Assembly (NCBI GenBank): GCA_019096065.1
Contig: JAGUCH010000004.1
Location: forward strand, 9,300,001-9,364,000
Length of the DNA stretch: 64,000 bases
Source of the DNA: Paracyclopina nana
Taxonomy: Eukaryota > Arthropoda > Copepoda > Cyclopoida > Cyclopettidae
Direction of reading: 5' to 3'
Shown: positions 1 through 13,860 of the stretch, piece after piece
Layout: every line of letters begins with the position of its first letter
Numbering within the stretch: position 1 is the stretch's first letter
Program-made: the position numbers and the translations under genes
The notes under the pieces: generated by a model
What the model saw: the letters and a program-made list of their open reading frames with translations, nothing else
The model's database searches: none
What the model was told of the DNA's origin: nothing

Positions 1-2220
1 TACTTTATTTTGCCTAAATATCTGCAAAAATAGACTATGAACAAAAAGTGAAACTCCTAGTTGAAGGCTAGTGGTCTTAATTTATCATTTTAAGTGAAGG
101 TGTTTATCTCACTACATCAACCAAGTTTTTCCCTACCTTGCCACATCCATCAAAAGGCCATACCATATCATGGCTTCCAGATGGAATTTTTGGCCAAAAA
201 AAGTGAGAATGTGTGGATGAAGAAAAAAGCTAAAGAAAAAGTTAATGCTTGCTGTCATAACTTGCAGTAAAACAAAAAATCTTAAAAAAACATATTTTCT
301 TTAGACTGATCAAGGAAAATACCAGGTTCAAATACTATAAGTCCACATTTATAAGTCTCAAGCTGCCATGTTTTAAAAGTATTAAAATTAAACTTAGTCA
401 GAGTTTATGTATCGCTTAAAAAATCTAAATCTTGAATTTTTTATTGTTAATTAGGTTCCTGGCTGAAATAAAGCCATTTTCATTTTTTTTGCACAAAACA
501 CAATATTTAAGAAAATCTAGTTTGACTTAGTTAGCTCAAATTGTGTTCACTTGAGCTCCAATTAATTTGGTTGAGTCAAGCTGAGCACTCATGAAAGCCT
601 TACATAACAATAACAAAAATAACCAATACATATACGCTTACATTTGTGTGTACGTATGTTGGTGGGTATGCATAGTTTTCCAAAAGGTAACAAATTACTT
701 ACTTGTCAAAGATGGTTTGATGAATAGAAGCATAAAAAGCAAGTAACATGTTATTCCATATTGGTCTCTTCCATTAGTTAATATGGTATAATTACATGCA
801 TTGAAGTAATGTTTTTTTCTCTCATTGTACTAATGTCATCCATTTGTTTTTTTAATGGTGTAACTTTGTGCACTCCTCCATGGGGGAAGCCAAAAAATGG
901 CTGCCTTTTTGCTTATCTAGGATTACCATTCCATTTTGCTGTGGATATGTTCTGGTTCATGAGGTAGAGAGAGACTTAGCAGCGAAGAAATGCACATTTC
1001 TGGCATAGCTCATTGAGCAATAAAAATGGGAGCATGAAAGGCCAAATGTGCAAATATGATGATGATAGCCAACCATGATGAAGATTACAGAGAAAAAATA
1101 CACTATTTGGTAAACCATCCTATATGTGATTTACAATATTTTTAAGCATAACAAATGTTATTGACATAAAGCATTCATTGATAAAATTGTTCGCAAAGGC
1201 TCATCAAAGTTTACAGCTTTGTTCAACCTGATTTGTGTCTTCTCAAGTGTAAGAAATTTGCTTAAACTAAGTCAAACTAGGATGTCATCCATATAGATAA
1301 ATCAATGCTTCAATGGCTAAGCGATAGCAAATGAACATTATTGGCTTTTAACGCTATTGGCCTCACTTTTGCCAACTTGGTTGGATCTCTTTTTGGTAGA
1401 CATTCATTACACTTATTGTGGGACTTATGTGGGATCTTGTGTGCATCATTAGTCCCTTCTCGATCTGGAGTGCAGTCAAGGCAATCTCCTGGCACGCCCA
1501 TTTAATGATCCTGCTGGCCTTCCACAAGGATGAAGTTGTTGTTCTTGATCATTTGGCCTTGATTGCAGTCAAGAGGAGTCTAAGGCCTTGTTCAGCTGCA
1601 TGGAATGGCTGACGTGTCTAAAAGAAACAACGATGCTGAATAAAGTTAGAAAAGGCTTGCAGGTACAATCAGATTATCTTTGGTTGCACAGCTAAGCCAA
1701 TTCTGGTCAGGAAATCCAAAAGCAATCAAGATAAATATGCTTGGATTGGCTGTTTTTGAGTCAAAATAGCGCTTTGTTAGGTGAACTGGGCCCTAAAGAG
1801 CAACAGCAACTTCTTTTTTGTGGATGGCCAAACAACTTCTTTGCAGATGACGATGATGGTGGTAGCTGAGTCTGGTCTGCAGCAAATGTCAATATTGACT
1901 CTAATGAGACTGCTGCAATGGTGAAGTGTCAGTGATCACTTCTCTAATTGAACTCAGTGCAAAAAACTGCGGCTCCTCAACAATAGTGACCTTTCCAATT
2001 TCTTTCATCACATTCCTCTCAATAAAAGTTTAAAGGAGTGTCATTCAATCATTAGCAAACATAATACTCTTCTTTTTTTAAAAAAAGCTTGATTAATGTT
2101 ATTTATGCATATTGTTTTAAAATTTGCTGGCTAAAATTGGCTTGGGCATGCAACTAGAGAATATCTTGTTGCACAAGAAAGCCTTTTTGTTTTGAGTTAA
2201 GCATCGACATTTGTTTAAGT
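1..2220. other. Gene-free AT-rich stretch, unassigned
   Basis: No exon with convincing splice sites, no recognisable protein and no tandem array was seen. The part near 1310-1620 is somewhat less AT-rich and open in one frame on the + strand for about 64 codons, but the translation matches no family I know and has no supporting splice or promoter signals. It could be an eroded gene or an old repeat. Confidence 0.5.
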
Positions 2221-2631
2221 AGCCCGTTCTCAAATTAGCTAAGCAAAGCTCTTTAAAGCTAAGCAAGGCTTTTTTGGAGGCTAATAACTCATAAATTGCT
2301 GAGCTGATTGGAGACAAACTCCAAAGGATTCATCAGTGCAACTAACTAGAGCTGTGTACAAATTTTGTTAGATTTGAAGCCAACAATTGGAGGCTGCTTA
2401 AGATGTGAAGCAAGGCTACTTTGCCTAACATTTTTTGCAAAAAGAATCTGGCCTCTACTTATCAGCCTTCAATCTAGATGAATTTTGGCATGAACAATTA
2501 TTTGGGACTACTGACAAATCCTACCCAGTTTGGTGCCAATCAGCTCATTAATAGTTGAGATACATGAGTCTTCAATGAGCCTTGCTTAACTTTGTAGGAG
2601 CCTTGCTAGATGAATATGTTGAGAACAGGCT
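2221..2631. mobile_element. MITE, CGTTCTCAT family, full-length copy
   Basis: A non-coding element of 411 bp with inverted ends: it opens AGCCCGTTCTCA and closes TGAGAACAGGCT. Just inside the ends, the left has AAGCAAGGCT-type sequence and the right has its complement (AGCCTTGCTTAA), so the element is loosely palindromic. The same sequence recurs at 3157, 4081, 12861, 39990 and 41056, which shows that it is a dispersed family. A clear target duplication was not found, so the superfamily is open. Confidence 0.75.
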
Positions 2632-3156
2632 ATTACCTTGCTTCTGAACTGTGAACTGAAAGTGTGATTCCTTCATGGTTCTTTTAGAGTAGCACTTTTT
2701 GTAAAGTTGGCAACTTTTAACAGTGAAGGGAGCTTTCTTCATTTAACAGGAACTCATGTTTGCCAGTGCCAGGAAATTCGAAAACTTTCTTCATTTTGTG
2801 CTTATATGCCCTTTTTCATGGCATATACACTAGCATACTAAATGCTGAAATGGACTTCAATAGGGGAGCCTATTGTTCAACTTTCAGAATTTCCTACATA
2901 ATCATCAAGAGAGTGGTGCAGAAAACAGTCTGGAGGAATTGTTCAAGGCCAACATGGCTGTACATACTACAACTCTATTATACAAAGGGAATATGGAAGT
3001 ACACATTTTGATATTGGAAAAATCTTCCAACTACTAATACAAAGCTTCCATTTTTTCCAACTCAAAAAAGCTTTTTAATGTGGATCATTAAGAAATGGTA
3101 AGCAGAATGTATTGCAATTTTTGGATGTCACCTGCAATCTTTCGCTTTGTATTGAT

Positions 3157-3563
3157 GCCTTTTCGAATGTTAGTTAAGCAAGGCTCATTAGAGTTAAGCA
3201 AGGCTCTTAGGAAGCTAATGCCTCAGAAGTCACTGAGTCAATTGGAACCAAACTTCGTTGAATTCTTCTTTGAGACTATCTACGTCTATAAGCTAAATTT
3301 GGTTGAGATACAAAGCTTCCAGCATGCTGGCGTTTATAGTGCAAAGCAAGGAAGCTTCGCTTCTCATTTTTGGCAGGTACAAATGGCCTCCATAAATTGT
3401 ACTTCAATCCGGATGAATTTCGGCATGAACAATTACTAGGGTCTATTGACAAATCCTACCAAGTTTGGTGCTGATGAGCTCAGTAGTTGTTGAGATGTGT
3501 GCCTCCAAAGAGCATTGCTTAACATTATTTGAGCCTTGCTAGATGAATATGTGAGAACAGGCC
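3157..3563. mobile_element. MITE, CGTTCTCAT family
   Basis: Same family and length as the copy at 2221. The left end is worn, while the right end GTGAGAACAGGCC is clear. The interior shares the GCTCAGTAGTTG and CCTACCAAGTTTGG blocks with the other copies. Confidence 0.7.
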
Positions 3564-4080
3564 TAGATTGTGCTCCCTCTCTCCCTCTGTTTTGCTAGCT
3601 CAACTTGTGTTTTGCTGAGAAATGGGGCTGCTTTGAAGTCAAAACCAATTAATCTTTTTTCCTCCTTTCTGCACATCAGGCAAACTTTGCAGAGCAAGTT
3701 GCTTTTTTCGAGCCTTCTGGTCCATTCGGGAGGCAGCATAGTGTAAGGATGCAGTGTAAAGTAGCTTGTTAGAATGCAAACATGATTTGCTGCTAGAATT
3801 TCTCCCTTTCATCTTTATCTAACCAAGCATGCATATAGGAATATTTGCTGAGCTTGACAACCAAAAAAAGAAGCTGAAAACATTTTCTCATAGCAGTAGG
3901 AGGACTTTCATGGCCTGGCAGAAGCTTGAGTGAAGGGTTGAAAAAAGTCTTCGACATTCATTCAAGTGATCATTTGGTACGAGTTAAGGAAAGTTAATTA
4001 TAAATTATACCTTGATACAGTTTGAGGATAAGTTTTTTGTTGTCAAAGCCAACAGTTTTTGTCACATGAACCTTGATGTA

Positions 4081-4490
4081 AGCCCGTTCTAATATATTTT
4101 TAGATAGGCTTCAATAATGTTTCGCAATGCTCTTTGGAGGCACATTTCTCAACAACTACTGAGCCGATTGGCACCAAACTTGTGAGGAATTGTCAATAGA
4201 CCCTAATAATTGTTTACACCAAAATTCATCCAGTAAGAAGTGCGATTAGTGGCAACCACATTTTTTTGGATACAAATGTTACTTAGCAAAGCTGCCTTGC
4301 TTCACATTATCAACGGCCTCCAGATGGTGGCCTCGGATCTCAACCAAATTAAACGCTTAACCGCAGATAGTTGCACTGAAGAATCCCACCTAGTTTGATT
4401 CCAATCGGATCAGCAATTGCTGATGCATTAGCTTCCATCGAGCCTTGCTTAACTTCAAAAAGCTTTGCCTAACCGATATGAGAACAAGCT
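4081..4490. mobile_element. MITE, CGTTCTCAT family
   Basis: 410 bp running from AGCCCGTTCT to AGAACAAGCT. The shared internal blocks appear in the opposite orientation to those at 2221, so the insertion is inverted. Confidence 0.7.
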
Positions 4491-5984
4491 ACTTTGCTTT
4501 AAATATTCAACATTTGAGCACATGTGAGAGCAAAATATGTACTCAGCAGAGCAAAAAGTTAAAATGCTTGAAGAACTGGTTTGACCACTAAGCCTGTTTA
4601 TATCCTTGGAAAGGCCCAAGTGTATCCTCAAGTGTCGTAAAGGCTTACTACCCTTGGCATGCTACAAGTGAGATGTGTGTGTTAGTGCTGCTTTCAATTC
4701 ATTTCTAAAGAAAGATTTCTCTCTTCTTGTGTGAACTTCAAAGGATTTCCCAGCAGAAGCAGCATTACAGCCTAGCTATTTATCTTGGATTGTTGGTGTT
4801 CTAGCAGTCTAGTATAGGAGTAGGCCTGGAAAAAAAACACTGTTGAAGACAGATCTTTGTCTTCACAGTTTGCAAAGGACTGCAAGAACTAATGAGTGGG
4901 TAAACAAGGCAAAATTTAGCTAGTGAAGAAGAATTGAAAAGGAAGTGTGTGGATGTGTGTGACTAAATTGGACTATTGTAGGAAACTGCCATTTGTGAGA
5001 TCTACTACTGGATGCCATTACTTCAAGGGAGACCCCAGATGTGCTCTTCTCACCCCCTTTCTTATCTCTTTCTCTCTCTATAAAATAGTGCAGCAGCAGA
5101 AGCCTGAAGTGCCTTAGATAAAGGACTGTATCCACAAGAGATAGGTTGTGACTGTATCCAATGTATTTTCATTTGCTCTGGACTTGAACTATAGGATTCA
5201 CCAAATCAAACTAACATACTCAACCTTAAATTAAGTTACTCTTAGGGAAAGGATATTATGATGTGAAAATTAAGTCAAATTTACTTTCAAAAATGTGTTG
5301 CTCAATCATTAAAGGAATCAATTGGGCTTTGCTCACGGTGTAGTTACATTTTTCCGAATAATGTAAAAAAGATGGCATTAGAAGTAACCTCCGATTCTTT
5401 TTCAAAGTCGCTTAAACTAGTTCGTCACATAATCGTTATCATTTGGCTTTTTGACTTTAAAAAACGAAATATTTGGCGTTTTTGTCAAGAAAGAAAAGAT
5501 TTTCTGTCTTTTACAGAAAGCACCACCGTGTATCAATTTTGATTTTCTTGGGCATATTGTTCTACAAAGCAAGCAATTATTACTGAATTTGATCTTAAAA
5601 TGACTACAGAACAAGATTAAAACTCACTATTCCAAAATTAGACGACTGAAATATTAGTGAAGTAATTGAAATATATCAAATCTGGATGCTTTTAATATTG
5701 ATAGGAGGTTCAATATCTTTAGATCGGGGCTAGTAGCGGGGCGGGTGCAAACAGAAACAGATCGAAATTCAATTTTCAGCCCGCTTAGCTTACACTGCTA
5801 TTAGCTGGGGTATCATTAGCTCCTCCTAGCGGCAAAAATCATTACTACCAGAGCCTCCGTGAGCAAAGCCCAATTAGACAAAAAGGTATTTGAATGAAAT
5901 ACAGTTTCTGTAGTATGAGTGTTTGGGTACAAAATCATAATACATTTTTGTAGTAGGTTTTGTCTCTTCTTTTTGTAAGGTTGG

Positions 5985-6011
5985 CTCTTTCTCTCTATTT
6001 TGCAGGTAAGT
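5985..6011 (+). promoter_or_regulatory. Candidate recursive (ratchet) splice site
   Basis: A long pyrimidine tract (CTCTTTCTCTCTATTTT) runs into GCAG at 6002-6005, followed without any gap by GTAAGT at 6006-6011. An ideal 3' splice site joined to an ideal 5' splice site is the signature of a zero-length exon used to remove very long introns in steps, as known from Drosophila. It lies on the same strand as the dpr gene, 17 kb upstream of its first coding exon. Function is inference. Confidence 0.45.
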
Positions 6012-6927
6012 CCAAAATTGACTCTGTTTTCTAAAATGCTTTGCTCAAAGAGGCTTTGGGGGGACCCAAATCTGCTTTGGATGGATTGGAAGCCTCTTTT
6101 CATGAAGGAGCCACCAGAAGACCTGACTAACTATAAAGGCTTTGGGTTTGTGCACACTCACTAATGAAAAATTCTTGACAAATCTTGGAAGTATTGCTCT
6201 CACTTTTTTCCCCTCCAACTTAGTAAATCCATATTAGTGAGAGGAAATTGGTTAATGCAATTGTTGTTATATGAGAAAAGCCTTGTCAGAAGCTTTGCTA
6301 AAGGGCAAAAAAGGCCACTTTTTGTGACAAGACAGCTTAACACTACAACTACTACTATGTCTTTATTTATCTGAGCTGCTGGTGTTATTGGACTCTATAT
6401 CTAGATGGTTCTCTTCAAAATACAGCATGGTTGATTGGATGGGAACAAAGACCTTAATGTCAAAGTATTCAAAGGTCACCACATTCGAGCCATCAAAGGT
6501 TAAAAGATGATATGGCTAAGAAATGTCAAAACCATATGTTTCTTTGCTATGCCAAATGCCAAGCCTTGACATAGTATGTATTTATGTCTAAATACATATA
6601 TCACCTTTCCAGGTTAAGTTTCAAGTACGACAAGTGTTGTCGCTAAATGAACAAAATTACATGGCTTTGCCACTCCGATTGTAAAAACTAGTGATGTTGT
6701 ACATCTGGAAACTTCCTTCAAGGATTACAGCTGAAAAACAACTGGCTTATTTAGCTTGTAATTGCGATTGTATTTGTTTGTCGTCAATTGTAATAGCTGG
6801 AAAGAAGTGCTGTATTTCCCTGTTTTTTACCAGTCCAAAAGACATTCCTAATTGGCTACATGTGTCCCTCAGTCGTAAGGGATCAACAAAGGAAGGAAGG
6901 GAACAAGGACAGGTTGGGGAGGACCTT

Positions 6928-6935
6928 GGTAGAGC
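6928..6935. repeat. Left target-site duplication of foldback element
   Basis: GGTAGAGC, repeated exactly at 9961-9968 on the other side of the element. Confidence 0.7.
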
Positions 6936-9900
6936 GGGACCTCCTAAAAGGCACACAATGCCCACAATTTGGCACACACGGCCCACACTACACACATGGC
7001 ACACACATGGCACACAATTACTAAAAGGCACACACAAATCAAAAACACATACTTAGGGATGGAAATTCCCCGTTTTTTGTTGGTTCCCAAAATTAAGCCT
7101 GTTTTCCAGTTCCCACACAAAAAACTGAGATGCTGAGTCATCTTTAGCCCAGTCTCAGCACTTTTTCAAATTTCCAGTTGCATCAGTGAAAGAATCTCAT
7201 CTATTAGAGCTTGGCACATACAGCACACAATTTGGCACACACGGCACACACAAGTCCAAAACGCATACTTAGGGATGGAAATTCCCCGTTTTTTGTTGGT
7301 TCCCAAAATTAAGCCTGTTTTCCAGTTCCCACACAAAAAACTGAGATGCTGAGTCATCTTTAGCCCAGTCTCAGCACTTTTTCAAATTTCCAGTTACTTT
7401 AGCGAAAGAATCTCATCTATTAGAGCTTGGCACACACAGCACACAATTTGGCACACACGGCACACAATTTGGCACACACGGCACACACAAGTCCAAAACG
7501 CATTCTTAGGGATGGAAATTCCCCGTTTTTTTGTTGGTTCCCAAAATTAAGCCTGTTTCCCAGTTTGCACACAAAAAACTGAGATGCTGAGTCATCTTAA
7601 GCCCAGTCTCAGCACTTTTTCAAATTTCCAGTTGCATCAGTGAACGAATCTCATCTATTAGAGCTTGGCACACACAGCACACAATTTGGCACACACGGCA
7701 CACAATTTGGCACACACAGCACACACAAGTCCAAAACGGATGCTTAGGGATGGAAATTCCCAGTTTTTTTGTTGGTTCCCAAAATTAAGCCTGTTTTCCA
7801 GTTCCCACACAAAAAACTGAGATGCTGAGTCATCTTTAGCACAGTCTCAGCAGTTTTTCAAATTTCCAGCTACTTTAGCAAAAGAATCTCATCTATTAGA
7901 GCTTGGCACACACAGCACACAATTTGGCACACACGGCACACACAAGTCTAAAACTCATACTAAGGGATGGAAATTCCCTGTTTTTTTGTTGGTTCCCAAA
8001 ATTAAGCCTGTTTTCCAGTTCCCACACAAAAAACTGAGATGCTGAGTCATCTTTAGCCCAGTCTCAGCACTTTTTCAAATTTCCAGCTACTGTAGCGAAA
8101 GAATCTCATCTATTAGAGCTTGGCACACGCAGCACACAATTTGGCACACACGGCACACAATTTGGCACACACGGCACACACAAGTTCAAAACGCATACTT
8201 AGGGATGGAAATTCCCAGTTTTTTTGTTGGTTCCCAAAATTAAGCCTGTTTTCCAGTTCCCACACAAAAAACTGAGATGCTGAGTCATCTTTAGCACAGT
8301 CTCAGCACTTTTTCAAATTTCCAGTTACTTTAGTGAAAGAATCTCATCTACTAGAGCTTGGCACACACAGCACACAATTTGGCACACACGGCACACACAA
8401 GTCCAAAACGCATACTTAGGGATGGAAATTCCCCGTTTTTTTGTTGGTTCTCAAAATTCTCTCCTCTATAACTTTGTACTTTATAGCCAAGTCCACAAGT
8501 CCACTTCCATATCCGCTTGTTCTGTAGTTCTGAGCGCTCAGCGCTATCTCCGCTCGTAGTTGTCCAATTTTAAAACTGTTTACATTTTTGGAATCCAGAG
8601 ACTCAGCAAAACAAAGTTTTATATCATAATAAAGTTGATATTTCCACTTTTACTGCCGCTAGTTCTTAACGAAAAGCACTATGTAATACATAGTACATTA
8701 GGCTGCGTTTCATCCGTCTAATCAATGCCAAAATTCGAAAAATGCTCTGATTTTTGACATCTTTACAGTTTTAAAATGGGAGACCAAACTGAACACTTTT
8801 TATTTCATAGTAAACAAGATATCTCAGCCACAAGTCTCCGTAAAACTCAGCAGTTAGGCTGCTTTTAAGCGGTAAACTTCGCTTGTTTATACTGCTGAGT
8901 GCTCAGCCTTGTTTCAGCCTTTTTGACTTGTGTGTGCCATGTGTCCCAAATTGTGTGCCGAGTGTGCCAAATAGTTTGCTGTGTGTGCCAAGCTCTAATA
9001 GAAAGGATGGAATAACTAAAGCAACTGGAAATTTGAAAAACTGCTGAGACTGGGCTAAAGATGACTCAGCATCTCAGTTTTTTGTGTGAGAACTGGAAAA
9101 CAGGCGTAATTTTGGGAACCTACACAAAAACGGGGAATTTCCATCCCTAAGTATGCGTTTTGGACTTGTGTGTGCTGTGTGTGCCAAATTGTGTGCTGTG
9201 TGTGCCAAGCTCTAATAGATCGGATGGAATAACTAAAGCAGCTGGAAATTAGAAAAAGTGCTGAGACTGGGTGAAAGATGACTCAGCATCTCAGTTTTTT
9301 GTGTGAGAACTGGAAAACAGGCTTAATTTTGGGAACCAACAAAAAAACGGCGAATTTCCATCCCTTTGTATGAGTTTTAGACTTATGTGTGCCGTGTGTG
9401 CCAAATTGTGTGCCGTGTGTGCCAAATTGTGTGCTGTGTGTGCCAAGCTCTAATAGATGAGATTCTTTCACTAAAGTAACTGGAAATTTGAAAAAGTGCT
9501 GAGACTGTGCTAAAGATGACTCAGTATCTCAGTTTTTTGTGTGAGAACTGGAAAACAGGCTTAATTTTGGGAACCAACAAAAAAACGGTGAATTTCCATC
9601 CCTTAGTATGAGTTTTAGACTTGTGTGTGCCGTGTGTGCCAAATTGTGTGCTGTGTGTGCCAAATTGTGTGCTGTGTGTGCCAAGCTCTAATAGATTAGA
9701 TTCTTTCACTAAAGTAACTGGAAATTTGAAAAAGTGCTGAGACTGTGCTAAAGATGACTCAGTATCTCAGTTTTTTGTGTGAGAACTGGAAAACAGGCTT
9801 AATTTTGGGAACCAACAAAAAAACGGGGAAATTCCATCTCTAAGTATGTGTTTGGGTCTTGTGTGTGCCTTTTAGTAATTGTGTGCCAAGTGTGTGCCGT

Positions 9901-9960
9901 GTGTGTATTGTGGGCCGAGTGTGCCAAATTGTGGGTATTGTGTGCCTTTTAGTACGTGCG
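6936..9960. mobile_element. Foldback (FB-like) element with tandem-repeat inverted arms
   Basis: This is a 3,025-bp palindromic element. The left arm (6936-8450) holds about six or seven tandem copies of a unit of about 215-240 bp containing GGCACACA tracts, a GGGATGGAAATTCC block and GAGATGCTGAGTCATC. The right arm (8930-9960) holds about four copies of the same unit in reverse complement. The outermost 100-plus bases of the two ends match in inverted orientation (CTAAAAGGCACACAAT at the left, its complement at 9938-9952). The centre, 8451-8929, is unique and has no recognised gene. Flanking 8-bp duplications GGTAGAGC prove insertion as a unit. Drosophila FB elements have the same architecture. 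The 8-bp duplication would also fit a hAT-type transposase acting in trans. Confidence 0.8.
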
Positions 9961-9968
9961 GGTAGAGC
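9961..9968. repeat. Right target-site duplication of foldback element
   Basis: GGTAGAGC, identical to 6928-6935. Confidence 0.7.
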
Positions 9969-12860
9969 AGAAAAAGTACCCTGACATCCTAGCCTACTTT
10001 TATGTGCAAATGAGAATTATACGTCAGACTACAACCAGAGGGGAAATGTACTAGTGCTAGTACAAAAAGTAGTTAACTTGGTGGGATCCAGATTGGATTG
10101 GATCCATCACCTGCTTTGCATATTGCTGATAAGGATGAATGTAAGGCAAAAGTATTTGAATACAGCTTTTGATTTGTAGTATGTATTTTGACAAGGGCTG
10201 AGATTTTGAACCTCATTTCAGCCATATTTCATGTGAAAGTGGCCTAGTGCAAGTTTTCTGGTTGGCTGGGCTTCACTAGGCCTCATCAACATCATCATGT
10301 GTGTGTAGGATGATAAAAGCACTTTGAGAGAGAGATTCTGTCCATGTTTTGAAAGCTTGATAAAGTTTTATGAGTAGTTCTCAAGTCTTCAACCTTCTTC
10401 CTCGCCTCAAGTTCAAAAACATGGTGTATCCTAAGCAGTGGGGTATTTTTAACGTATTTCTCAATATCAAGCTACAGCAATGTAAGCCTTCTTTGTTTCA
10501 GCTGGAATCCTCCAGAGAAGATTTCAAATGAGCAACTCCACTAGTTTTTCCAATCAAAGTGAAACTTTGATGAGCGCTCTTTTTTCTACATTGATGTAAG
10601 CTCATATGTATTTTTCGTAATGCAATTCTGCCCTATGGGTGGTGGTTAGATCATTATGATTTGCCAGAAAAAAGTAGGAAGGAAGATGGAAACTCTGTGG
10701 GAAGAAGCTGCACAAAGATCATCATAAAAGGAGACGCCTTACATTGTATTATGGCAAGATACAGCACACAGATGTACTGGATACAGTACGATGTCATGCA
10801 CTCAGTACACACACACTTGTAAGCAACTTTTGAAGCCTTGTTTTTTACTCATCAGGCTATTTGTAAGAGCTTGCTTGCAAAATATGTATTTTAGCAAATT
10901 CATGCTTAGCCTTACACACAATACAGCTAGCTAATGTATTCCCTTGCAAAATGTATCCGAGCTCCAATTAGTTGACATTATCAGTTTACAAAGCAGAGTA
11001 GTGGAAATCTGTGCGCTTGCCATCAATTATGCTCAGATACATACAGGATACAGCTAGGTGTAGCGCACGGATGTATCCGAGCCTTTTTCAGGGCCTTTCT
11101 TTAGTGCCAAGGTTTACAATCAATATTCCAGAGGCCTTGGATTGCCCCAAGGCTTTGCCATAGCTGTTTTTGGCAAATATTGCAAAATACAGAAGGTATT
11201 TGTAAGCCAAGGGACAAAAAGGCCAAATTACGCCTAGTGTTTGCTTACACTTTTTAATGGCCAATATAAAGGCCAGTAAAGTGGCAACAAATTAAGGCTC
11301 AGTTCAGCTGACGATTCAAGAACATTGGGATGTGAAAATATGGAATAAAATTCGGCTTTCAAGTGAGATGAAGTCATTTTTCGAAGCAGCATCAAGCCAA
11401 TTTTGGCGCTAGAAATGTCAATACAAATTGGCTGGAATTTGCCATAAAGGCTTGGTTAAAAAGTTGGTACATAATTTTTTAGTGGCCTTCCTTTTTAATT
11501 AAGTTCGAGCTGTAGTTACAAGTCCCTTGGGACTTAATGTATTCGCGATAAAAGGGGCCAGTAATTTGCATTTCTTATCAGCAAATCCCCTTTTTTGGCC
11601 TTAGATTAAAGGCCTACTTTTCACTCTCATTTTCTGGAGGAAATGACATACGAGGGAAAAAGGGCCATGAATCCCTTAAAAGCTTGAATACAGATTAGTA
11701 TTCCAAAGAACTGGGACAAAATACAATACAGCTACGTTAGCATGTATGAAATGGCATTTTCTAAATGCTGCTCATATTAAGGGCTTTGGATACAGAAGCC
11801 TTTTTTTGTTAGATCATGCTCAAAAATACAGTTCAAATGGGCCAAAACACATCTATGTAAGCATGTTAGTATTGTACGTATCATTTTCTTAATTTTTTCA
11901 TGTTAATTGGCTTTAGCTCCTAAAACATTTTTTTTGTTGTGGTTTTTTTGGTTTTTTTAAATTATATTACTTTTGCAAACAGATGAATACAGCTAAAGTC
12001 AAAAACAGGGAATGGCCTAAGATAAAGTCCGTAAAATATGTATTTTAAACAAAACATAAGAAATATGTATTTTAAACCAGAATACATTTCATGAGGCAAA
12101 ATACAAAACGTTTATCTGCTTGATTTAGAATGTGTAAACAGCTGAAAAATGATACAGACATTTTAAGGCGTTTTTTGATCATTAACATACCATTACATTT
12201 TGTTGGTATTTTCTCTGACAAAAATACATGAGGAGGAAGAATCATCGTTTTTACGAGGTGTAAGCACGCACAAGACATTAAACAACAGAATGCTCACAAA
12301 TACACAAAAACTAAACTGAAAAGTATGCATTTAGTAAAAAAGACATTTTTGGGGGAAAAAATTCAAAAGTCTGCTTGTTATAGTGACATACTTACTGAAG
12401 ACATGCAACAATGGATTTTTTGTAATTTTTTAATAATAATTTTAATAATTTTTAATCAACTGACAGTTAAATATTTTAATTATAATTAGTAATAATTTTT
12501 TGTAAAGAAAAGAAAATGTATCATAAAACCAAAAACATTTAAAAATAGTAGAAATTACTATAATTTAATTGAATACATTTTAGTGAAAAAAAGGAAATGT
12601 ATCCAATTACATAAAACCATAAACATTTTTAAAAAGCAGAAATCAACGCATTTTTGGCTATTTTGTTGCCAAATTGCATTGCATTGAAGACTTACAAATA
12701 AAAAACAAAAAAATAATACTTTTTTTCTGAATAAAAAATGGACTTGTCTAGATCAAGCCATAAAAAGAGCAAATCTTGGTAGTTTGTTGCTGGTGCAATC
12801 TGGCGCCACACAATAATACCACAGAATTTCCTCTGCTGCTGCAAAATCTCAACTCTCACT
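9969..12860. other. Gene-free AT-rich stretch
   Basis: No gene was seen. The words ATACAG and ATGTATTT are scattered throughout, as in much of the first 22 kb, without forming an orderly array. 12420-12720 is extremely AT-rich. Confidence 0.5.
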
Positions 12861-13099
12861 AGCTCGTTCTCATGTCAGTTGAGCAAAGCTCTGGGAAGTT
12901 AAGCTAGGCTCTTTTGGGAGTGAATACCTCAGCAATTGCTGAGCCGATTGGAACCAACCTTGGTAGGATTCTTCAGTGAGATTATCTACGGCTGTGTGCC
13001 AAATTTAGTTGAGATCCGAGGCCGCTTTCTGGAGGCTGTTTTAAATGTGAAGCAAGGCAACATTATTGGAGTCTATCTAGAAAAATATGAGAACGAGCT
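12861..13099. mobile_element. MITE, CGTTCTCAT family, internally deleted copy
   Basis: 239 bp with perfect 13-bp inverted ends (AGCTCGTTCTCAT at the left, ATGAGAACGAGCT at the right). It carries the left half of the family consensus and only the last bases of the right half, so the middle has been lost. Confidence 0.75.
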
Positions 13100-13860
13100 T
13101 CTGTGGGCGGAATATTACCAAGAAACTAGAGACAGGAGGAAATGGAAAGCAAGCAAAAAAGGGCTGATGCAAAAAAATCGTGCACTTTGTTGTATTTGCA
13201 TTTCTTGAATAATTGATACCTTTTTTAACTGTATCCAATTAATGTGTATTTTTTAAGCCACTGCATAATTTAGCAACTTTATTAAAAAATCTAATTATGG
13301 GCTAAAATCTAAGCATTACTTAAGATTGTATCCAAAACAGTTGTATTTTCAAACCAATGTATTACTTGAAAAGCTACTTTTTTGCTCCAAGAGTCTGATC
13401 AAATCATTTCTGTATGATATTTTGGCAAATTTGAATTATATATGTATTTTATGTCCTTCAGTACTTAATATTGGATTATGTTTTGGGCAAGAATCCAAGT
13501 CAATGTTAGTGGGCTTAAAACTGTTTTATTTTCAGGATTTTAAACAGTTGTGTAATAGCTCAAATAAGTAGACTTATTTTTATTGGAGCAACCTCTAGTT
13601 TGCAAGAGATGTAGTTGTCAGTGTATTTGCTTTTAAAATGGGATGCATTTCAGAGTCCATAATTAATTAGTTTAGAGCCAAGATTTGAATCCCTGGTGGC
13701 TTAATTTCAAGCCTTCTTGACTACGTATTTGTGTTGCAGTTGCTGCAATTATAAATTATTCACTTCTACAAATGCTCAAGAGGTCTTAATGAGGATGTCT
13801 CTTGCATACTTAATAAAAGCGCCAAAAATGAATGATTTAATGTGTTCTAAATGCCATTAG
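13100..13860. other. Gene-free AT-rich stretch
   Basis: Nothing recognisable was seen. The longest open frames are under 90 codons and have no family resemblance. Confidence 0.45.

Larger units (their letters stand above)
4491..6935. other. Gene-free stretch before the foldback element
   Basis: No gene, array or known transposon was recognised here. The only notable signal is the splice-site-like motif at 5985-6011, listed separately. Confidence 0.5.
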
